DNA of 64,000 bases from Arthrobacter frigidicola (lineage in GTDB: Bacteria > Actinomycetota > Actinomycetes > Actinomycetales > Micrococcaceae): NCBI GenBank assembly GCA_003602285.1, contig QZVU01000008.1, forward strand, positions 62,001 through 126,000. The letters run 5' to 3'. The notes beneath the pieces were generated by a model. That model was given only the letters and a program-made list of their open reading frames with translations. It ran no database searches and had not been told where the DNA came from. Each line of letters starts with the position of its first letter. Position 1 is the stretch's first letter. Positions 8,936 to 17,752 of the stretch are shown here, in pieces. Both the position numbers and the translations under genes were made by a program.

Positions 8936-9718
8936 TCAGTTGTTGGACTTGAACACGATCGAGTCGAAGACGGCGCGTGCCTCTCTCGTCAGCTCCGGGT
9001 TGATGGATTCGTGGAATTGGGTCACCCAGATCACAGCGCGCTGCCCGTTCAGGTCGACCACCCGGTAGGTTTCGCGTTCCTCCTGGGTCGAGTACCAGCG
9101 GGTGCATTCGTTTGAGAAGTCTGAGTGGAGGCAGAACTTGCCGCGGTCGCAGGCTGTGATGTCCACCTCGCCCTCGATGGAGTGGTCGAACTCGAAGCCG
9201 GAGTAATCGCCCACCACGACCTCGACGGGCTGGGTGCTGGCCGTTGACGTCTGCGCCGTCATGGCGTCGACGAAGGCCTCAGCCGACGGACCGACCTCGC
9301 CGAGTGCGCCCACCCACGCGCATGAATCCGTCGGCACATAGTCCGCGGGCCACCAAGCCACGACGACGGCCCATTCATCCGGGTGATCCGGGTCGTCCTT
9401 GGCCAGGACGTCACCACCGTCGCTCAACCAGCCGTCTGGGACGGTGATCTCGAAAGGCTCCGTGTAGCTGGTGACGAGGTATGTGCCGGCGTCGATGTCG
9501 CCGCTGTCTGGCAGCGGTGGGACGGCACGAGCGTCGCCGCCGTCTGGCTGCGCTGGAACCGTGTCAGCCTCCGTGGTCGGAGAACTGGCGGACGGGAGGG
9601 AGGCTTCGTCGGGCGCAGACTCGCACCCGCTGAGACCTCCGATCAGTGCGGCAGCCACCAAGATCAAGAGAGGGCGCGACCGCTGAGCGGCCTTTTCGAG
9701 GGATGTCAGGGAACTCAT
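8936..9718 (-). CDS. Putative secreted lipoprotein of unknown function
   Basis: The 260-aa product has a basic N-terminus, a hydrophobic segment (LLILVAAALIGG) and a lipobox LSGC with Cys 32, followed by a Ser/Thr/Pro-rich linker. The rest is an acidic beta-rich domain with PFEITVPDGW and, near the C-terminus, VDLNGQRAVIWVTQFH, plus four further cysteines in DSCAW, TACDRGKFC and NECTRW that could form disulfides outside the cell. The ATG has a GGTGG-like site. No function is assigned. It stands alone between decayed regions. Confidence 0.7.
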   Translation of the reverse strand: MSSLTSLEKAAQRSRPLLILVAAALIGGLSGCESAPDEASLPSASSPTTEADTVPAQPDGGDARAVPPLPDSGDIDAGTYLVTSYTEPFEITVPDGWLSDGGDVLAKDDPDHPDEWAVVVAWWPADYVPTDSCAWVGALGEVGPSAEAFVDAMTAQTSTASTQPVEVVVGDYSGFEFDHSIEGEVDITACDRGKFCLHSDFSNECTRWYSTQEERETYRVVDLNGQRAVIWVTQFHESINPELTREARAVFDSIVFKSNN

Positions 9719-10037
9719 CGATCCACCAAGCCGCTATTGGGTGCTGTGAGGCCCCGCAGCCGGTTGGCCTCGCGGGCGGCAGGGGATGGGATGCCGTCGC
9801 CCTAAGTTTCCTCCGGTATGGAACCCGTGACAATGAAATGGAAATCAATTTTGACTCAGTTGCAGGCTTGCGGGTTCTTCACCCACATAAACGACCCTCT
9901 ATGGGACGAGCCGGGCACTGTAGGGAGTACTGATCCCGCCAAGCACCAGTCAAAACCCCCCCCCATCTTGACGAAAACTCACACGTCCCTGCACATGGAT
10001 GCACACAAATCCACCGGGAGGACAGCTTTGGTCAGGT

Positions 10038-10940
10038 CTAGGTCCTTGCCGTTGCCACGCTCATGAGCCGAGACCTAATAAACGTAGTGAACCGTCCGGT
10101 GTCCGCAAAGTAGTTCGGATACGCGTCGCCCAGTTGGCTGATCCGTGCAATGTTGATGAGGACCGCGTCCAAGTCCTCGTTGTCCAACGCTTCCAGCTCG
10201 GTAATTCGGTCCTCCGCATCTGCCAGCGTTTCGTGAACTGTCACTGTGAGATGCCCCTCGGTCCTCCATAACTCAAGAGTCAGAGTATGCCGGCGGTCCG
10301 TCCTGGCATGCTCCCCCACGATTGCTGCGTAGCCCTCTAACCGCTCAAGGACGCCAACACTGGCCTCTAAGTGCGTCAATTCGGACGCCAGGTCCTGAGG
10401 GGACAATTCCTCCGTGCCAGGCACCTAGGCAGTACCTTCCTCGTCCGCCATAAGGGAGGCGACCAAAGCGACGAGTCGGAGTACCTCCGGGTCGCCCTTC
10501 CCATATTTCAACTCGCTACCCGAGAACAGGTCCATCGTCTCTACCGCAGTCGCCCAAGCATGTTGCCGCAGTGTACGAACCTGCAGTTCGATTCGAAGGC
10601 CGTGATACTCCTTTCTCGAAGCCCCGTACTCGTAGACCAAGTGGATGCCCCGATAACCGGACTGACGCGGCCCCGGATTGTCACGTAGGTAGTCATAGAC
10701 CTTCCTAACCCGGTTCTCGCTTCGGGGCAGATCTACCAACACACTGACCAGTTTGTCCACCTCCTCGACGTCCTGGAGTGCAACCCGGCAGCCGCCGAGA
10801 TCCTGCATCGTGGTGACGCTCATCGTGGGTGGCGCTTGAGTTTGTCGACAATTGTGGGCAGGCGCTTCCGACGCTCAGCCACGACTGCATTCGGATTTAC
10901 CTCGAGAGCGCGCTGCCGCACACCCTCGCGGCGGTTATGG
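10038..10940 (-). pseudogene. Decayed RelA/SpoT-domain (p)ppGpp synthetase-like gene
   Basis: Three minus-strand pieces rebuild one protein. Residues resembling GVRQRALEVNPNAVVAERRK, then LPTIVDKLKRHP (about 10940-10827), run out of frame one base before MSVTTMQDLGGCRV. The second piece (10823-10425) holds the synthetase core: MQDLGGCR, SGYRGIHLVYEY, LRIELQVRTLRQHAWATAVE. An in-frame TAG at 10427-10425 is followed without a gap by the third piece (10424-10038), which ends AYPNYFADTGRF as in intact family members. The 5' end is missing and abuts a recombinase remnant. With a truncation, a frameshift and a nonsense codon it should be inactive. Confidence 0.8.
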
Positions 10941-11057
10941 GGTGGTCGTTCGGGCTCGTCGTTGGATTTCCCGGTACACGGTGGTTCGGGAGACGCCCAT
11001 GATCTCGGCGATCTCGACCATGGTGTGTTGACCGGCGTCGACGAGGTGGTCGTCAGA
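10935..11057 (-). pseudogene. Serine recombinase/resolvase C-terminal remnant
   Basis: The minus strand encodes a C-terminal helix-turn-helix (MVEIAEIMGVSRTTVYREIQ) ending with a stop at 10935, as in Hin/resolvase-type serine recombinases. The catalytic domain is absent. Its end coincides with the truncated 5' end of the RelA-like pseudogene, marking an old rearrangement joint. Confidence 0.7.
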
Positions 11058-11717
11058 TCAAGGACGAGATGGTTCCTGAGCGAGCGAATGGACCAGGATT
11101 TTTACCCGGTCGTGAATCCGGTCGCGGATGTCCCGGACCGCCTCGAGGTCTTGCCCGGCGGGGTCGGGCAGGTCCCAGTCCTCGTAGCGTTTGCCGGGGT
11201 AGATGGGGCAGGAGTCCCCGCAGCCCATGGTGATGACCACGTCGGCGGCGCGTACGACGTCGTCGGTGAGGGGCTTGGGGTAGTTCCGGGACAGGTCCAG
11301 GCCCATCTCGGACATGGCGGTCACCACGGTCGGGTCGAGATCGGCCGCGGGCAGGGAGCCGGCGGAGCGGACGTGGATTCTTCCCCTTGACTCAACGGCG
11401 AGCAGTGCGGCGGCCATTTGTGAGCGTCCGGCGTTCTGCACGCAGACGAACAACACCTCGGGCACCTCGGAGGGAATCGCTCCCTTAGATTTGGCCAGGG
11501 CGGTGAGCCGGTCGCTGGCGAAGTGCTCCGTGGTGGCGGGCAGGAAGGTGGTGATCCTCGCCGTGCGGGCCAAGGCGGTGTAGGACTCGAAGACGTAGCG
11601 TTCGACGGTTTCAGCCGCGAAGGTCCCGGTGTACCTGTCAGCGAGGCGGGTGCTGATCCGCTGCAGGAGCACGGTGTTGTCCTGCAGTCCCAGAAGGCTT
11701 TCGTGGTTCTCGCTCAT
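11058..11717 (-). CDS. arsC: Arsenate reductase (LMW phosphatase family) with N-terminal three-helix domain
   Basis: The 219-aa protein has a helical N-terminal domain (residues 10-75, LLQRISTRLADRYTG onward) fused to an LMW-phosphatase-type arsenate reductase. The P-loop is C92-VQNAG-R98-S, and the DLPDPAG segment holds the conserved acid. This layout matches actinobacterial arsenate-mycothiol transferase-like proteins. It would reduce As(V) to As(III) in the cytoplasm using a low-molecular-weight thiol. It is the last gene of the minus-strand ars unit, 32 nt after arsO. The start has GGAAG 4 nt upstream. Confidence 0.9.
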   Translation of the reverse strand: MSENHESLLGLQDNTVLLQRISTRLADRYTGTFAAETVERYVFESYTALARTARITTFLPATTEHFASDRLTALAKSKGAIPSEVPEVLFVCVQNAGRSQMAAALLAVESRGRIHVRSAGSLPAADLDPTVVTAMSEMGLDLSRNYPKPLTDDVVRAADVVITMGCGDSCPIYPGKRYEDWDLPDPAGQDLEAVRDIRDRIHDRVKILVHSLAQEPSRP

Positions 11718-11749
11718 GACACTTCCGATGGTCAGGGTCGGATTGGACG

Positions 11750-13126
11750 TTAGTTGCTGCCGGAGCGGCCGTGGGCCAGCCCGGTGGGGAATCCGATCAG
11801 GACCGGCTCCGGCGTGGCGCAGCATCTGGCCTGCTCTGAGGCTGGCGTGGCGGCGGCGGGGATATCGCAGCTGGTGCCGGCGTCGGTTGAGCAGACCCCG
11901 GTTTCGGGCAGTTCGAGGTGGACGGTGTTGGCGGCCTGGCGGTCTCCGGCCAGGGCGGCTGCCACGGAGCGAACCTGCTCGTACCCGGTGGCCAGCAGGA
12001 ACGTCGGGGCCCGCCCGTAGGACTTCATGCCAACCAGGTAGAAGTCCTTTTCGGGGTGGGCCAGCACGCTGGCCCCGTGCGGCGGGACGGTGCCGCAGGA
12101 GTGGAATTCGGGGTCGATCAGCGGGCCCAGCCGCACCGGGGCCTCCACAGCCGGGTCCAGGTCGAGCCGGAGCTCACGCAGCATGCCCAGGTCCGGGCGG
12201 AAGCCGGTGCAGGGCACCACGATGTCCACCTCCAGGGTGCGCCCGTCGAGCGCTTCAATACTTACCCCGGAGCCGGTCGGTGTGAGGGAGGCTATGCCGA
12301 AGCCGGTGTACAGTTCGATCCTGCCGCCCTCCACGAGGCGCCGCAGGCGGGATCCGAGCTGGCCGCGGGCTGGCAGCCCGTCCGCGTCCCCGCCGCCGTA
12401 GACCTTCTCGGCGGAGGCCCCCCGCACGGCCCAGAGGATCCGGGTGGCCGGGTCCTCTTTGGTCACGTCCGCGAGGTTGATCAGGGTGTTCGCGGCGGAG
12501 TGGCCGGCCCCGACGACCAGGACACGGCGGCCGGCGAACGCTACCCGGTCCCGCCCGGTGACATCGGGAAGCGGTGCCGAGATTCGGTCCGCAGCGGCAT
12601 CTTCGCCGAGCGCGGGCAGGCCGGAGGTGCCCAGCGGGTTGCGGGTTGACCAGGTGCCGGAGGCGTCGATGACCGCCGCGACGGTGTGGTCCCGGGTTTC
12701 CCCGTTCCGGTGTTCGACCCGGACGGTGAACGGTGTGGTGTCCCGGTTCCGGGTGTGGGTCTTGTCCATGCCGGCCCGGGTCACCGCGGTCACCCGTGCC
12801 CCGGTGCGCAGCCGGGCGCTGATGGCCGGCAGGGCGGCAAGCGGTGTCAGATAGCGATCGATTAGTTCCCCGCCGTGGGGCACGGCGGTGGGCCGGGGCG
12901 GCTGCCAGCCGGAGGCCTCGAGCAGGCGGAGGCTGGCCGGGTCCGTGTTGTACCGCCAGGGCGAGAACAGCCGGATGTGCCGCCACTGCTCGATGGCGGC
13001 ACCGGCGGATTCCCCGGCTTCGAAGATCAGCGGCTCCAGGCCGTTCTCGAGCAGGTGGGCCGCGGCGGCCAGACCGACCGGCCCGGCCCCGATGACCGCA
13101 ACGGGAAGGCTGTGTGTTGATTCCAT
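11750..13126 (-). CDS. arsO: ArsO-like FAD-dependent monooxygenase
   Basis: The 458-aa flavoprotein has an N-terminal FAD site (VAVIGAGPVGLAAAAHLL, residues 9-26), a second dinucleotide site (VLVVGAGHSAANTLINL), and an ATG-type motif (CTGFRPD). It resembles the ArsO proteins encoded in actinobacterial ars operons. The C-terminal tail carries clustered cysteines (VCS, TSC, ARCC), which could bind As(III), although this is inference. It lies between trxB (48 nt upstream) and arsC. Its biochemical role in arsenic resistance is not firmly established. Confidence 0.85.
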   Translation of the reverse strand: MESTHSLPVAVIGAGPVGLAAAAHLLENGLEPLIFEAGESAGAAIEQWRHIRLFSPWRYNTDPASLRLLEASGWQPPRPTAVPHGGELIDRYLTPLAALPAISARLRTGARVTAVTRAGMDKTHTRNRDTTPFTVRVEHRNGETRDHTVAAVIDASGTWSTRNPLGTSGLPALGEDAAADRISAPLPDVTGRDRVAFAGRRVLVVGAGHSAANTLINLADVTKEDPATRILWAVRGASAEKVYGGGDADGLPARGQLGSRLRRLVEGGRIELYTGFGIASLTPTGSGVSIEALDGRTLEVDIVVPCTGFRPDLGMLRELRLDLDPAVEAPVRLGPLIDPEFHSCGTVPPHGASVLAHPEKDFYLVGMKSYGRAPTFLLATGYEQVRSVAAALAGDRQAANTVHLELPETGVCSTDAGTSCDIPAAATPASEQARCCATPEPVLIGFPTGLAHGRSGSN

Positions 13127-13174
13127 GGGGTCCTCGGTCTCCTCCAGCGGAGGGTGTCGGCGGTCGTACAGGGT

Positions 13175-14188
13175 TCAGGCGTGGGTGGGCTCTTCCACCA
13201 GGGCGGTGGCGATGCTGTCCGCATCATCGAGGGCCGCGAGGTAGCGTTCGGCGTCCAGTGCCGCCGCGCACCCGGTCCCGGCGGCGGTGATGGCCTGGCG
13301 GTAGCGGTGATCCACCGCGTCCCCGCACGCGAACACGCCGTTCAGGTTGGTCACGGTGGTCGGGGCATCGACTCTGATGTAGCCCTCGGCGTCCAGGTCC
13401 ACCTGCCCGGCGACCAGTTCGGTGCGCGGCAGGTGCCCGATGGCCACGAACAGACCTGTGGCCGCCTGTTCGCGGGTGTCCCCGGTGCGGGTGTCGGTCA
13501 GGGTCACCGCAGTGACCTTGTCCTGCCCGTGAATGGCGGTGACGGCAGAGTTCCAGGCGAAGCTGATCTTTGGGTTGTCTTTGGCCCGCTGGGCCATGAT
13601 CCTTGAGGCGCGCAGCTCGTCCTTACGGACCACGACGGTCACGGAGCGGGCGAAGCGGGTCAGAAAGGTGGCTTCCTCCATGGCCGAGTCCCCACCGCCG
13701 ACCACCATGATGTCCTGGTCGCGGAAGAAGAACCCGTCGCAGGTGGCGCACCAGGACACGCCGTGGCCGCTGAACCTCTTCTCCTCCGGCAGGCCCAGTT
13801 CCTTATAGGCGGATCCGGTGGCGAGGATGACCGCCGGGGCCTCATACATCTCGCCGCCGCCGGTGACGACGCGCTTGAGGTGACCGGCCAGTGCAACCTC
13901 GGTGACGTCCTCGAAGAGGACCTTCGCGCCGAACCGTTCGGCTTGCTCCTGGAGCCCGCCCATCAGCTCCGGGCCCTGGATGCCGCCGGGGAACCCGGGA
14001 AAGTTCTCCACCTCGGTGGTGTTCATTAGTGCCCCGCCGGCGGTGACCGACCCGGCCAGGACCAGCGGTGCCAGCCCGGCCCGGGCTGCGTAGATGGCCG
14101 CGGTGTACCCGGCGGGGCCGGAGCCGATGATGATCAGCTGCTCGGTGGTCACGGTCTCGCTTACGGTCTCACTCACTGTGGCGTCCAC
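13175..14188 (-). CDS. trxB: Thioredoxin reductase
   Basis: The 337-aa protein contains the FAD motif [17 protein letters not shown] (about 22-38), the redox-active CATC (Cys 147, Cys 150), the NADPH motif [11 protein letters not shown] and the C-terminal FACGDA FAD-binding motif. It transfers electrons from NADPH to thioredoxin, which can recycle thioredoxin-linked arsenate reductases. The GTG start at 14188 has AGGAG 8 nt upstream. It sits 29 nt after arsC in the ars operon, a common arrangement in actinobacteria. The first 15 residues are an unusual SETVSETVT-like acidic extension. Confidence 0.95.
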   Translation of the reverse strand: MDATVSETVSETVTTEQLIIIGSGPAGYTAAIYAARAGLAPLVLAGSVTAGGALMNTTEVENFPGFPGGIQGPELMGGLQEQAERFGAKVLFEDVTEVALAGHLKRVVTGGGEMYEAPAVILATGSAYKELGLPEEKRFSGHGVSWCATCDGFFFRDQDIMVVGGGDSAMEEATFLTRFARSVTVVVRKDELRASRIMAQRAKDNPKISFAWNSAVTAIHGQDKVTAVTLTDTRTGDTREQAATGLFVAIGHLPRTELVAGQVDLDAEGYIRVDAPTTVTNLNGVFACGDAVDHRYRQAITAAGTGCAAALDAERYLAALDDADSIATALVEEPTHA

Positions 14189-14217
14189 GGTGCGTCTCCT
14201 GGTGCTCGGGTTGGCTT

Positions 14218-14640
14218 TTACTTGGCGGCGGGGGCCAGCGAGGCGATAAGGTCCTCGATGCGGCCCCTGATCTCGTCACGGATCGGGCGCACGGACTCCA
14301 CACCCTTGCCCGCGGGGTCCTCCAGCACCCAGTCCTCGTAGCGCTTGCCGGGAAAGAACGGGCATTCATCACCGCAGCCCATGGTGATCACCACGTCGGA
14401 GTCCTTCACGGCCTCGGTGGTCAGGACCTTGGGAACCTCCGCGGACATATCGATGCCGACCTCGGCCATCGCCTCCACCGCGGCCGGGTTGATCTTCTCC
14501 GCCGGCTGGGAGCCGGCCGAGCGGACCTCGATGGCGCCCTGGGACAGGCTGCTGAGGAAGGCCGCGGCCATCTGGGACCGGCCGGCGTTGTGGACGCAGA
14601 CGAACAGGACGGAGGGCTTCTGGGTGGTATCGGTACTCAC
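14218..14640 (-). CDS. arsC: Arsenate reductase (LMW phosphatase family)
   Basis: The 140-aa protein is a single-domain arsenate reductase with P-loop C15-VHNAG-R21-S, the [11 protein letters not shown] segment and the LEDPAG acid loop. It reduces As(V) to As(III). The GTG start at 14640 has AGGAG just upstream. It is the first gene of the arsC-trxB-arsO-arsC unit, and two ArsR-type operators lie 77-130 nt upstream. It is one of three arsenate-reductase domains in the island and resembles the other standalone domain (11058-11717) closely. Confidence 0.93.
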   Translation of the reverse strand: MSTDTTQKPSVLFVCVHNAGRSQMAAAFLSSLSQGAIEVRSAGSQPAEKINPAAVEAMAEVGIDMSAEVPKVLTTEAVKDSDVVITMGCGDECPFFPGKRYEDWVLEDPAGKGVESVRPIRDEIRGRIEDLIASLAPAAK

Positions 14641-14716
14641 GGGATCTCCTGAGGGTGGTGGGGATGGAAACTGTCTAGGTGGTGCTGGTTCAGTCCGCCC
14701 CGCCGACCGCCACTTT

Positions 14717-14732
14717 ATTGATGGTTGTCGAT
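14717..14732. promoter_or_regulatory. ArsR-type operator 1
   Basis: ATTGATGGTTGTCGAT has the imperfect dyad typical of ArsR/SmtB sites and lies upstream of the arsC-trxB-arsO-arsC operon. Confidence 0.65.
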
Positions 14733-14753
14733 CTACGGAGTATCGGACTGCAC

Positions 14754-14769
14754 ATTGATGCTTGTCAAT
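14754..14769. promoter_or_regulatory. ArsR-type operator 2
   Basis: ATTGATGCTTGTCAAT is a nearly perfect dyad, 37 nt from operator 1 and related to the site at 16324. Confidence 0.7.
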
Positions 14770-14829
14770 ATCTTGCCGGGCGCGGTCGGGGTCCCCGCGG
14801 TCACCAGCGCCCGCCGCCGCGGCAGGGCT

Positions 14830-15504
14830 TCAGGCGGCGTGCAGGCGGGGGGCGAGGTCATGGACCCGGCGGGAGATATCGGCGAAGGCGTCCTCGAAGG
14901 CCTCCTCGGTGTTGGCCCGCAGCGGGTCGGGCACGGACCAGTGGATGCCCCGCAGGGCGGTGAGTTCCTCGTGGGCGTTATCGCATACCGTCACGATGAA
15001 GTCCCCGTCCCCGGCGACCTGGTCCAGGCCCTGCGGGGAGCACTCCTCAAGGTCGAGCCCGTGCCGTCGGGAGGCCTCAAGGGCACCTTGGGCTATGCGG
15101 TCCGCCGGGTGAGTTCCGGCCGAGGCCGACGGGATCTCACTGACTTGCTGCCACAAGGCCGCGGCGAGCTGGGACCGGGCACTGTTGCGGGTGCAGACGA
15201 ACAGCACCCGCCGCGCTGCGTGTCCGACTCCGGGAACCAGGCCCTCCAGGGCGCCGGCGGCAAGGCGGACGTAGCTGCGGCGCCGGTCGGCCTCCGAACG
15301 GTGCCGCGTCACCAGGCCCGCCTCCTCCAAGGTCCGCAGGTGATGGGCCAGAAGGTTCGAGGGCATCACCAGCTCGGCCTGCAGCTCCGTTGGGGAATAG
15401 TCACCCAGGGTCAGCAGGTCGACGATGCGCAGCCGCGCCGGATCCGCCAGGGCGGCATGCCGGGCAGCCCGCCGACGCAGCGCCTCTACTGGTTCAGTGC
15501 TCAT
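14830..15504 (-). CDS. ArsR-type regulator fused to arsenate reductase domain
   Basis: The 224-aa protein joins an N-terminal winged helix-turn-helix of ArsR type (residues 5-90, including SPTELQAELVMPSNLLAHHL) to a C-terminal LMW-phosphatase domain with P-loop C104-TRNSA-R110-S and the TVCDNAHEEL segment. Such fusions could couple sensing and reduction. The ATG at 15504 is preferred; a TTG at 15540 in the same frame is possible, and neither has a clear ribosome site, so a leaderless message is possible. It is divergent from the aquaporin gene with only 45 nt between them. No CxC metal motif is visible in the regulator half. Confidence 0.88.
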   Translation of the reverse strand: MSTEPVEALRRRAARHAALADPARLRIVDLLTLGDYSPTELQAELVMPSNLLAHHLRTLEEAGLVTRHRSEADRRRSYVRLAAGALEGLVPGVGHAARRVLFVCTRNSARSQLAAALWQQVSEIPSASAGTHPADRIAQGALEASRRHGLDLEECSPQGLDQVAGDGDFIVTVCDNAHEELTALRGIHWSVPDPLRANTEEAFEDAFADISRRVHDLAPRLHAA

Positions 15505-15549
15505 TGACTCAACTTTGACTGAGCTAGTCGAATCCGTCAAGCTGGTGCC
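15505..15549. promoter_or_regulatory. Divergent promoter region of the arsR-arsC fusion and aquaporin genes
   Basis: The 45-nt spacer holds two direct copies of TTTGACT/TTGACT (about 15505-15524), a likely binding site for the fusion regulator. It differs from the ATTGATG-type operators elsewhere in the island. Confidence 0.45.
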
Positions 15550-16290
15550 ATGACCTCACCCTTGCCTCCATTGTGGCGCCGCGCCCTGGCCGAACTCCTC
15601 GGCACCAGCCTGCTCGTAATGACCGTAGTCGGATCGGGAATCGCCGCCCAACGCCTCTCCCCCACCGACGTCGGGCTGCAGCTGCTCCAGAACAGCACCG
15701 CCACCGTGCTGGGCCTCACCGTGCTCATCCTGATTTTCGGGCCAGTCAGCGGCGCGCACTTCAACCCGGTAGTTTCCCTGGTCGACTGGGTTCTGGGCCG
15801 CCGCCGGGGCACCGGGCTGACCCTGACCGGGCTTGGCGTCTACGTCCTGGCCCAGACCCTGGGCGCCATCGGTGGCAGCATCAGCGCCAACGCGATGTTC
15901 GAGGCCGGAACGTCCATTTCGACCACCAACCGGGCCACCGGCGGGCACCTGCTGGGCGAGGTCGTTGCCACCGCCGGGCTGATTCTGCTGATCTTCTCCC
16001 TGGCCGCCACCAAACGCGGCGCCCTGGCCGCGCCGGCCGTCGGCGCCTACATCGGAGCCGCCTACTGGTTCACCTCGTCCACGTCGTTCGCCAACCCCGC
16101 CGTGACCATCGGACGGATCTTCACCGACACCTTCGCCGGCATCGCCCCGGGCTCAGTCCCGGGTTTCATCGCCGCGCAGCTCATCGGCGCAGCGGCAGGC
16201 CTGGTCCTGGTCCTAGCCCTGTTTCCTTCCGCTGCGGAGACCGCGGAGGACGTCGTGCTTCCCCGTGACGGGCAACTGGCTCGAGATTGA
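15550..16290 (+). CDS. aqpS: MIP family aquaglyceroporin, probable arsenite channel (AqpS-like)
   Basis: The 246-aa membrane protein has six predicted helices and both half-helix motifs, an NPV at 72-74 (GAHFNPVVS) and an NPA at 182-184 (SFANPAVTIGR). In Sinorhizobium meliloti AqpS replaces ArsB and lets As(III), produced by ArsC, leave the cell down its gradient; the setting here, beside three reductase domains and two regulators, suggests the same role. The first motif is NPV rather than NPA. It is 65 nt upstream of arsR on the same strand. Confidence 0.9.
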   Translation: MTSPLPPLWRRALAELLGTSLLVMTVVGSGIAAQRLSPTDVGLQLLQNSTATVLGLTVLILIFGPVSGAHFNPVVSLVDWVLGRRRGTGLTLTGLGVYVLAQTLGAIGGSISANAMFEAGTSISTTNRATGGHLLGEVVATAGLILLIFSLAATKRGALAAPAVGAYIGAAYWFTSSTSFANPAVTIGRIFTDTFAGIAPGSVPGFIAAQLIGAAAGLVLVLALFPSAAETAEDVVLPRDGQLARD

Positions 16291-16323
16291 CCTCCCACGG
16301 CAGGCCCGCAGACAACGCCCGAC

Positions 16324-16339
16324 ATTGATGTGCATCGAT
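16324..16339. promoter_or_regulatory. ArsR-type operator 3
   Basis: ATTGATGTGCATCGAT is a strong dyad directly before a CATAAT-like -10 and the arsR start at 16356, so it probably mediates autoregulation. Confidence 0.72.
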
Positions 16340-16355
16340 ACACCATAATGGGTGC

Positions 16356-16706
16356 ATGAACCCTCTGCCCGCCCTCGCCCCGGCCTCCGCCGACGCAACG
16401 TGCAACCCAGCGGGGACCCCTGCTCTGGATGCCGCCCAGGCGAAGGAGCAGGCAAGTATTTTTAAGGCACTGGCCGACCCGAACCGGCTCCGCCTGCTCT
16501 CCATCATCAAGGCTGCGCCGGCCGGGACGGTCTGCGTCTGCGACCTGACCGACCCGCTGAACCTGACCCAGCCCACCGTGTCCCACCACCTGAAAGTCCT
16601 TCTCGACGCCGGCCTGCTGCAGCGTGAAAAGCGCGGCATCTGGGCGTACTTCTCCCTCACCCCCGGCGCCCTGGACCACATCGCCGGCAGCCTCGCACGG
16701 CTATGA
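16356..16706 (+). CDS. arsR: ArsR family arsenic-responsive repressor
   Basis: The 116-aa winged-helix protein has the DPNRLRLLSII dimer segment and recognition helix TQPTVSHHLKVLLDAG. CVCDL supplies Cys 60 and Cys 62, the As(III)-binding pair of the classical ArsR site, and Cys 16 in the N-terminal arm is a possible third ligand. It would release ATTGATG-type operators when As(III) binds. The ATG is 17 nt after the operator. The stop overlaps the start of the acetyltransferase gene by four bases. Confidence 0.93.
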   Translation: MNPLPALAPASADATCNPAGTPALDAAQAKEQASIFKALADPNRLRLLSIIKAAPAGTVCVCDLTDPLNLTQPTVSHHLKVLLDAGLLQREKRGIWAYFSLTPGALDHIAGSLARL

Positions 16707-17212
16707 CCGCGACAACAGTCCGCCCCATGCGTGAGGAGGACTGGCCGGCCGTCCGATCCATCTACCAGGAGGGAATCGACACCGGCCACGCCACCTTCGA
16801 AGCAGAGGCACCGGACTGGGACGGGTTCGACAGGTCCAGGATGGCCCGGCACCGCTTCGTCGCCGAAACCGTCGACGGCACAATCCTTGGCTGGGCCGCC
16901 GTCTCCCCCGCCTCCGCCCGTCCCGCCTATTCCGGAGTCGTCGAACACTCCGTCTACGTGGCCGCCGACGCCCGGGGTCGTGGCGTGGGTGCGGCGCTGC
17001 TGCGCGCCCTCACCGACTCCACCGAAGCAGACGGAATCTGGACCCTCCAGGCGAGTATCTTCCCCGAAAATGAAGCCAGCCTGAAGCTCCACCTCACCGC
17101 CGGCTACACGATCATCGGACGCCGGCGCCGCATCGCCCGCATGACCCATGGACCGCTGGCAGGACAGTGGCGAGACACCGTGCTCATTGAACGGCGATCA
17201 GAGGCCACCTGA
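16703..17212 (+). CDS. arsN: GNAT N-acetyltransferase, ArsN-like (phosphinothricin acetyltransferase family)
   Basis: The 169-aa protein has the family opening VRPMREEDWPAVRSIYQEGI, the substrate region TGHATFEAEAPDW, and the acetyl-CoA loop ARGRGVGAALLRAL. It is of the phosphinothricin acetyltransferase type. In ars clusters such enzymes (ArsN1) acetylate the amino group of arsinothricin, an arsenic-containing antibiotic, so that role fits the position. Phosphinothricin itself is an alternative substrate. It is translationally coupled to arsR by an ATGA overlap. Confidence 0.87.
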   Translation: MTATTVRPMREEDWPAVRSIYQEGIDTGHATFEAEAPDWDGFDRSRMARHRFVAETVDGTILGWAAVSPASARPAYSGVVEHSVYVAADARGRGVGAALLRALTDSTEADGIWTLQASIFPENEASLKLHLTAGYTIIGRRRRIARMTHGPLAGQWRDTVLIERRSEAT

Positions 17213-17366
17213 CACCGGACCAGGTGCGCTGGCCGGTGGTTGCGGCCCCTGCGGTTTCGACCCGCGCGGGTTCCCTGGTGGCGCTGTCGCACATCGGAGT
17301 GGTGTCGGCAGGAAATCCGGGCCCGAGGGCTGGCCGGGATTGACGCTTCAGCAGGGCTGCTCGGCG

Positions 17367-17720
17367 AGGAGGATGGTCAGGTCAAAGAATCCCCACCGAA
17401 GTCATGCCGCTACCCCGCCGCTCCCCCATGAAGTAGTAAGAAAACTCGAACCGGGCTCCACGAGAGAGAGGAACACCCTTCCCCAAGAAGACTCCAACCA
17501 GCCACCGAAACCGGCACCCGGACCGCAGAATTGGGCCGGCTGTCCACAGTCAGAGACCGAAAGGGCCTCTGACTAGCGGAAACATGTGCCCGAAGTGGGA
17601 CTCGAACCGGACACCGGCCCTTGAAAACTCGCCGATCCCCCGAAAACATCCCTAATCCGACTCAGTCCGGTACCTGTACGGCCCGGTCCGACACCCAAAG
17701 TGTGGACACTGTCCACACTC
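17367..17720 (+). repeat. Dispersed repeat, copy B
   Basis: This copy holds the 5' block, the AGTCAGAG hairpin (17549-17577), the T-arm-like block near 17588-17610 and the perfect palindrome at 17700-17718. It lacks the terminator-like hairpin and instead runs into the 110-aa membrane protein gene, as does copy E. Confidence 0.82.
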
Positions 17721-17752
17721 CCTCTGCTAGGTCTGCTTTTGGCGCTGATAAG

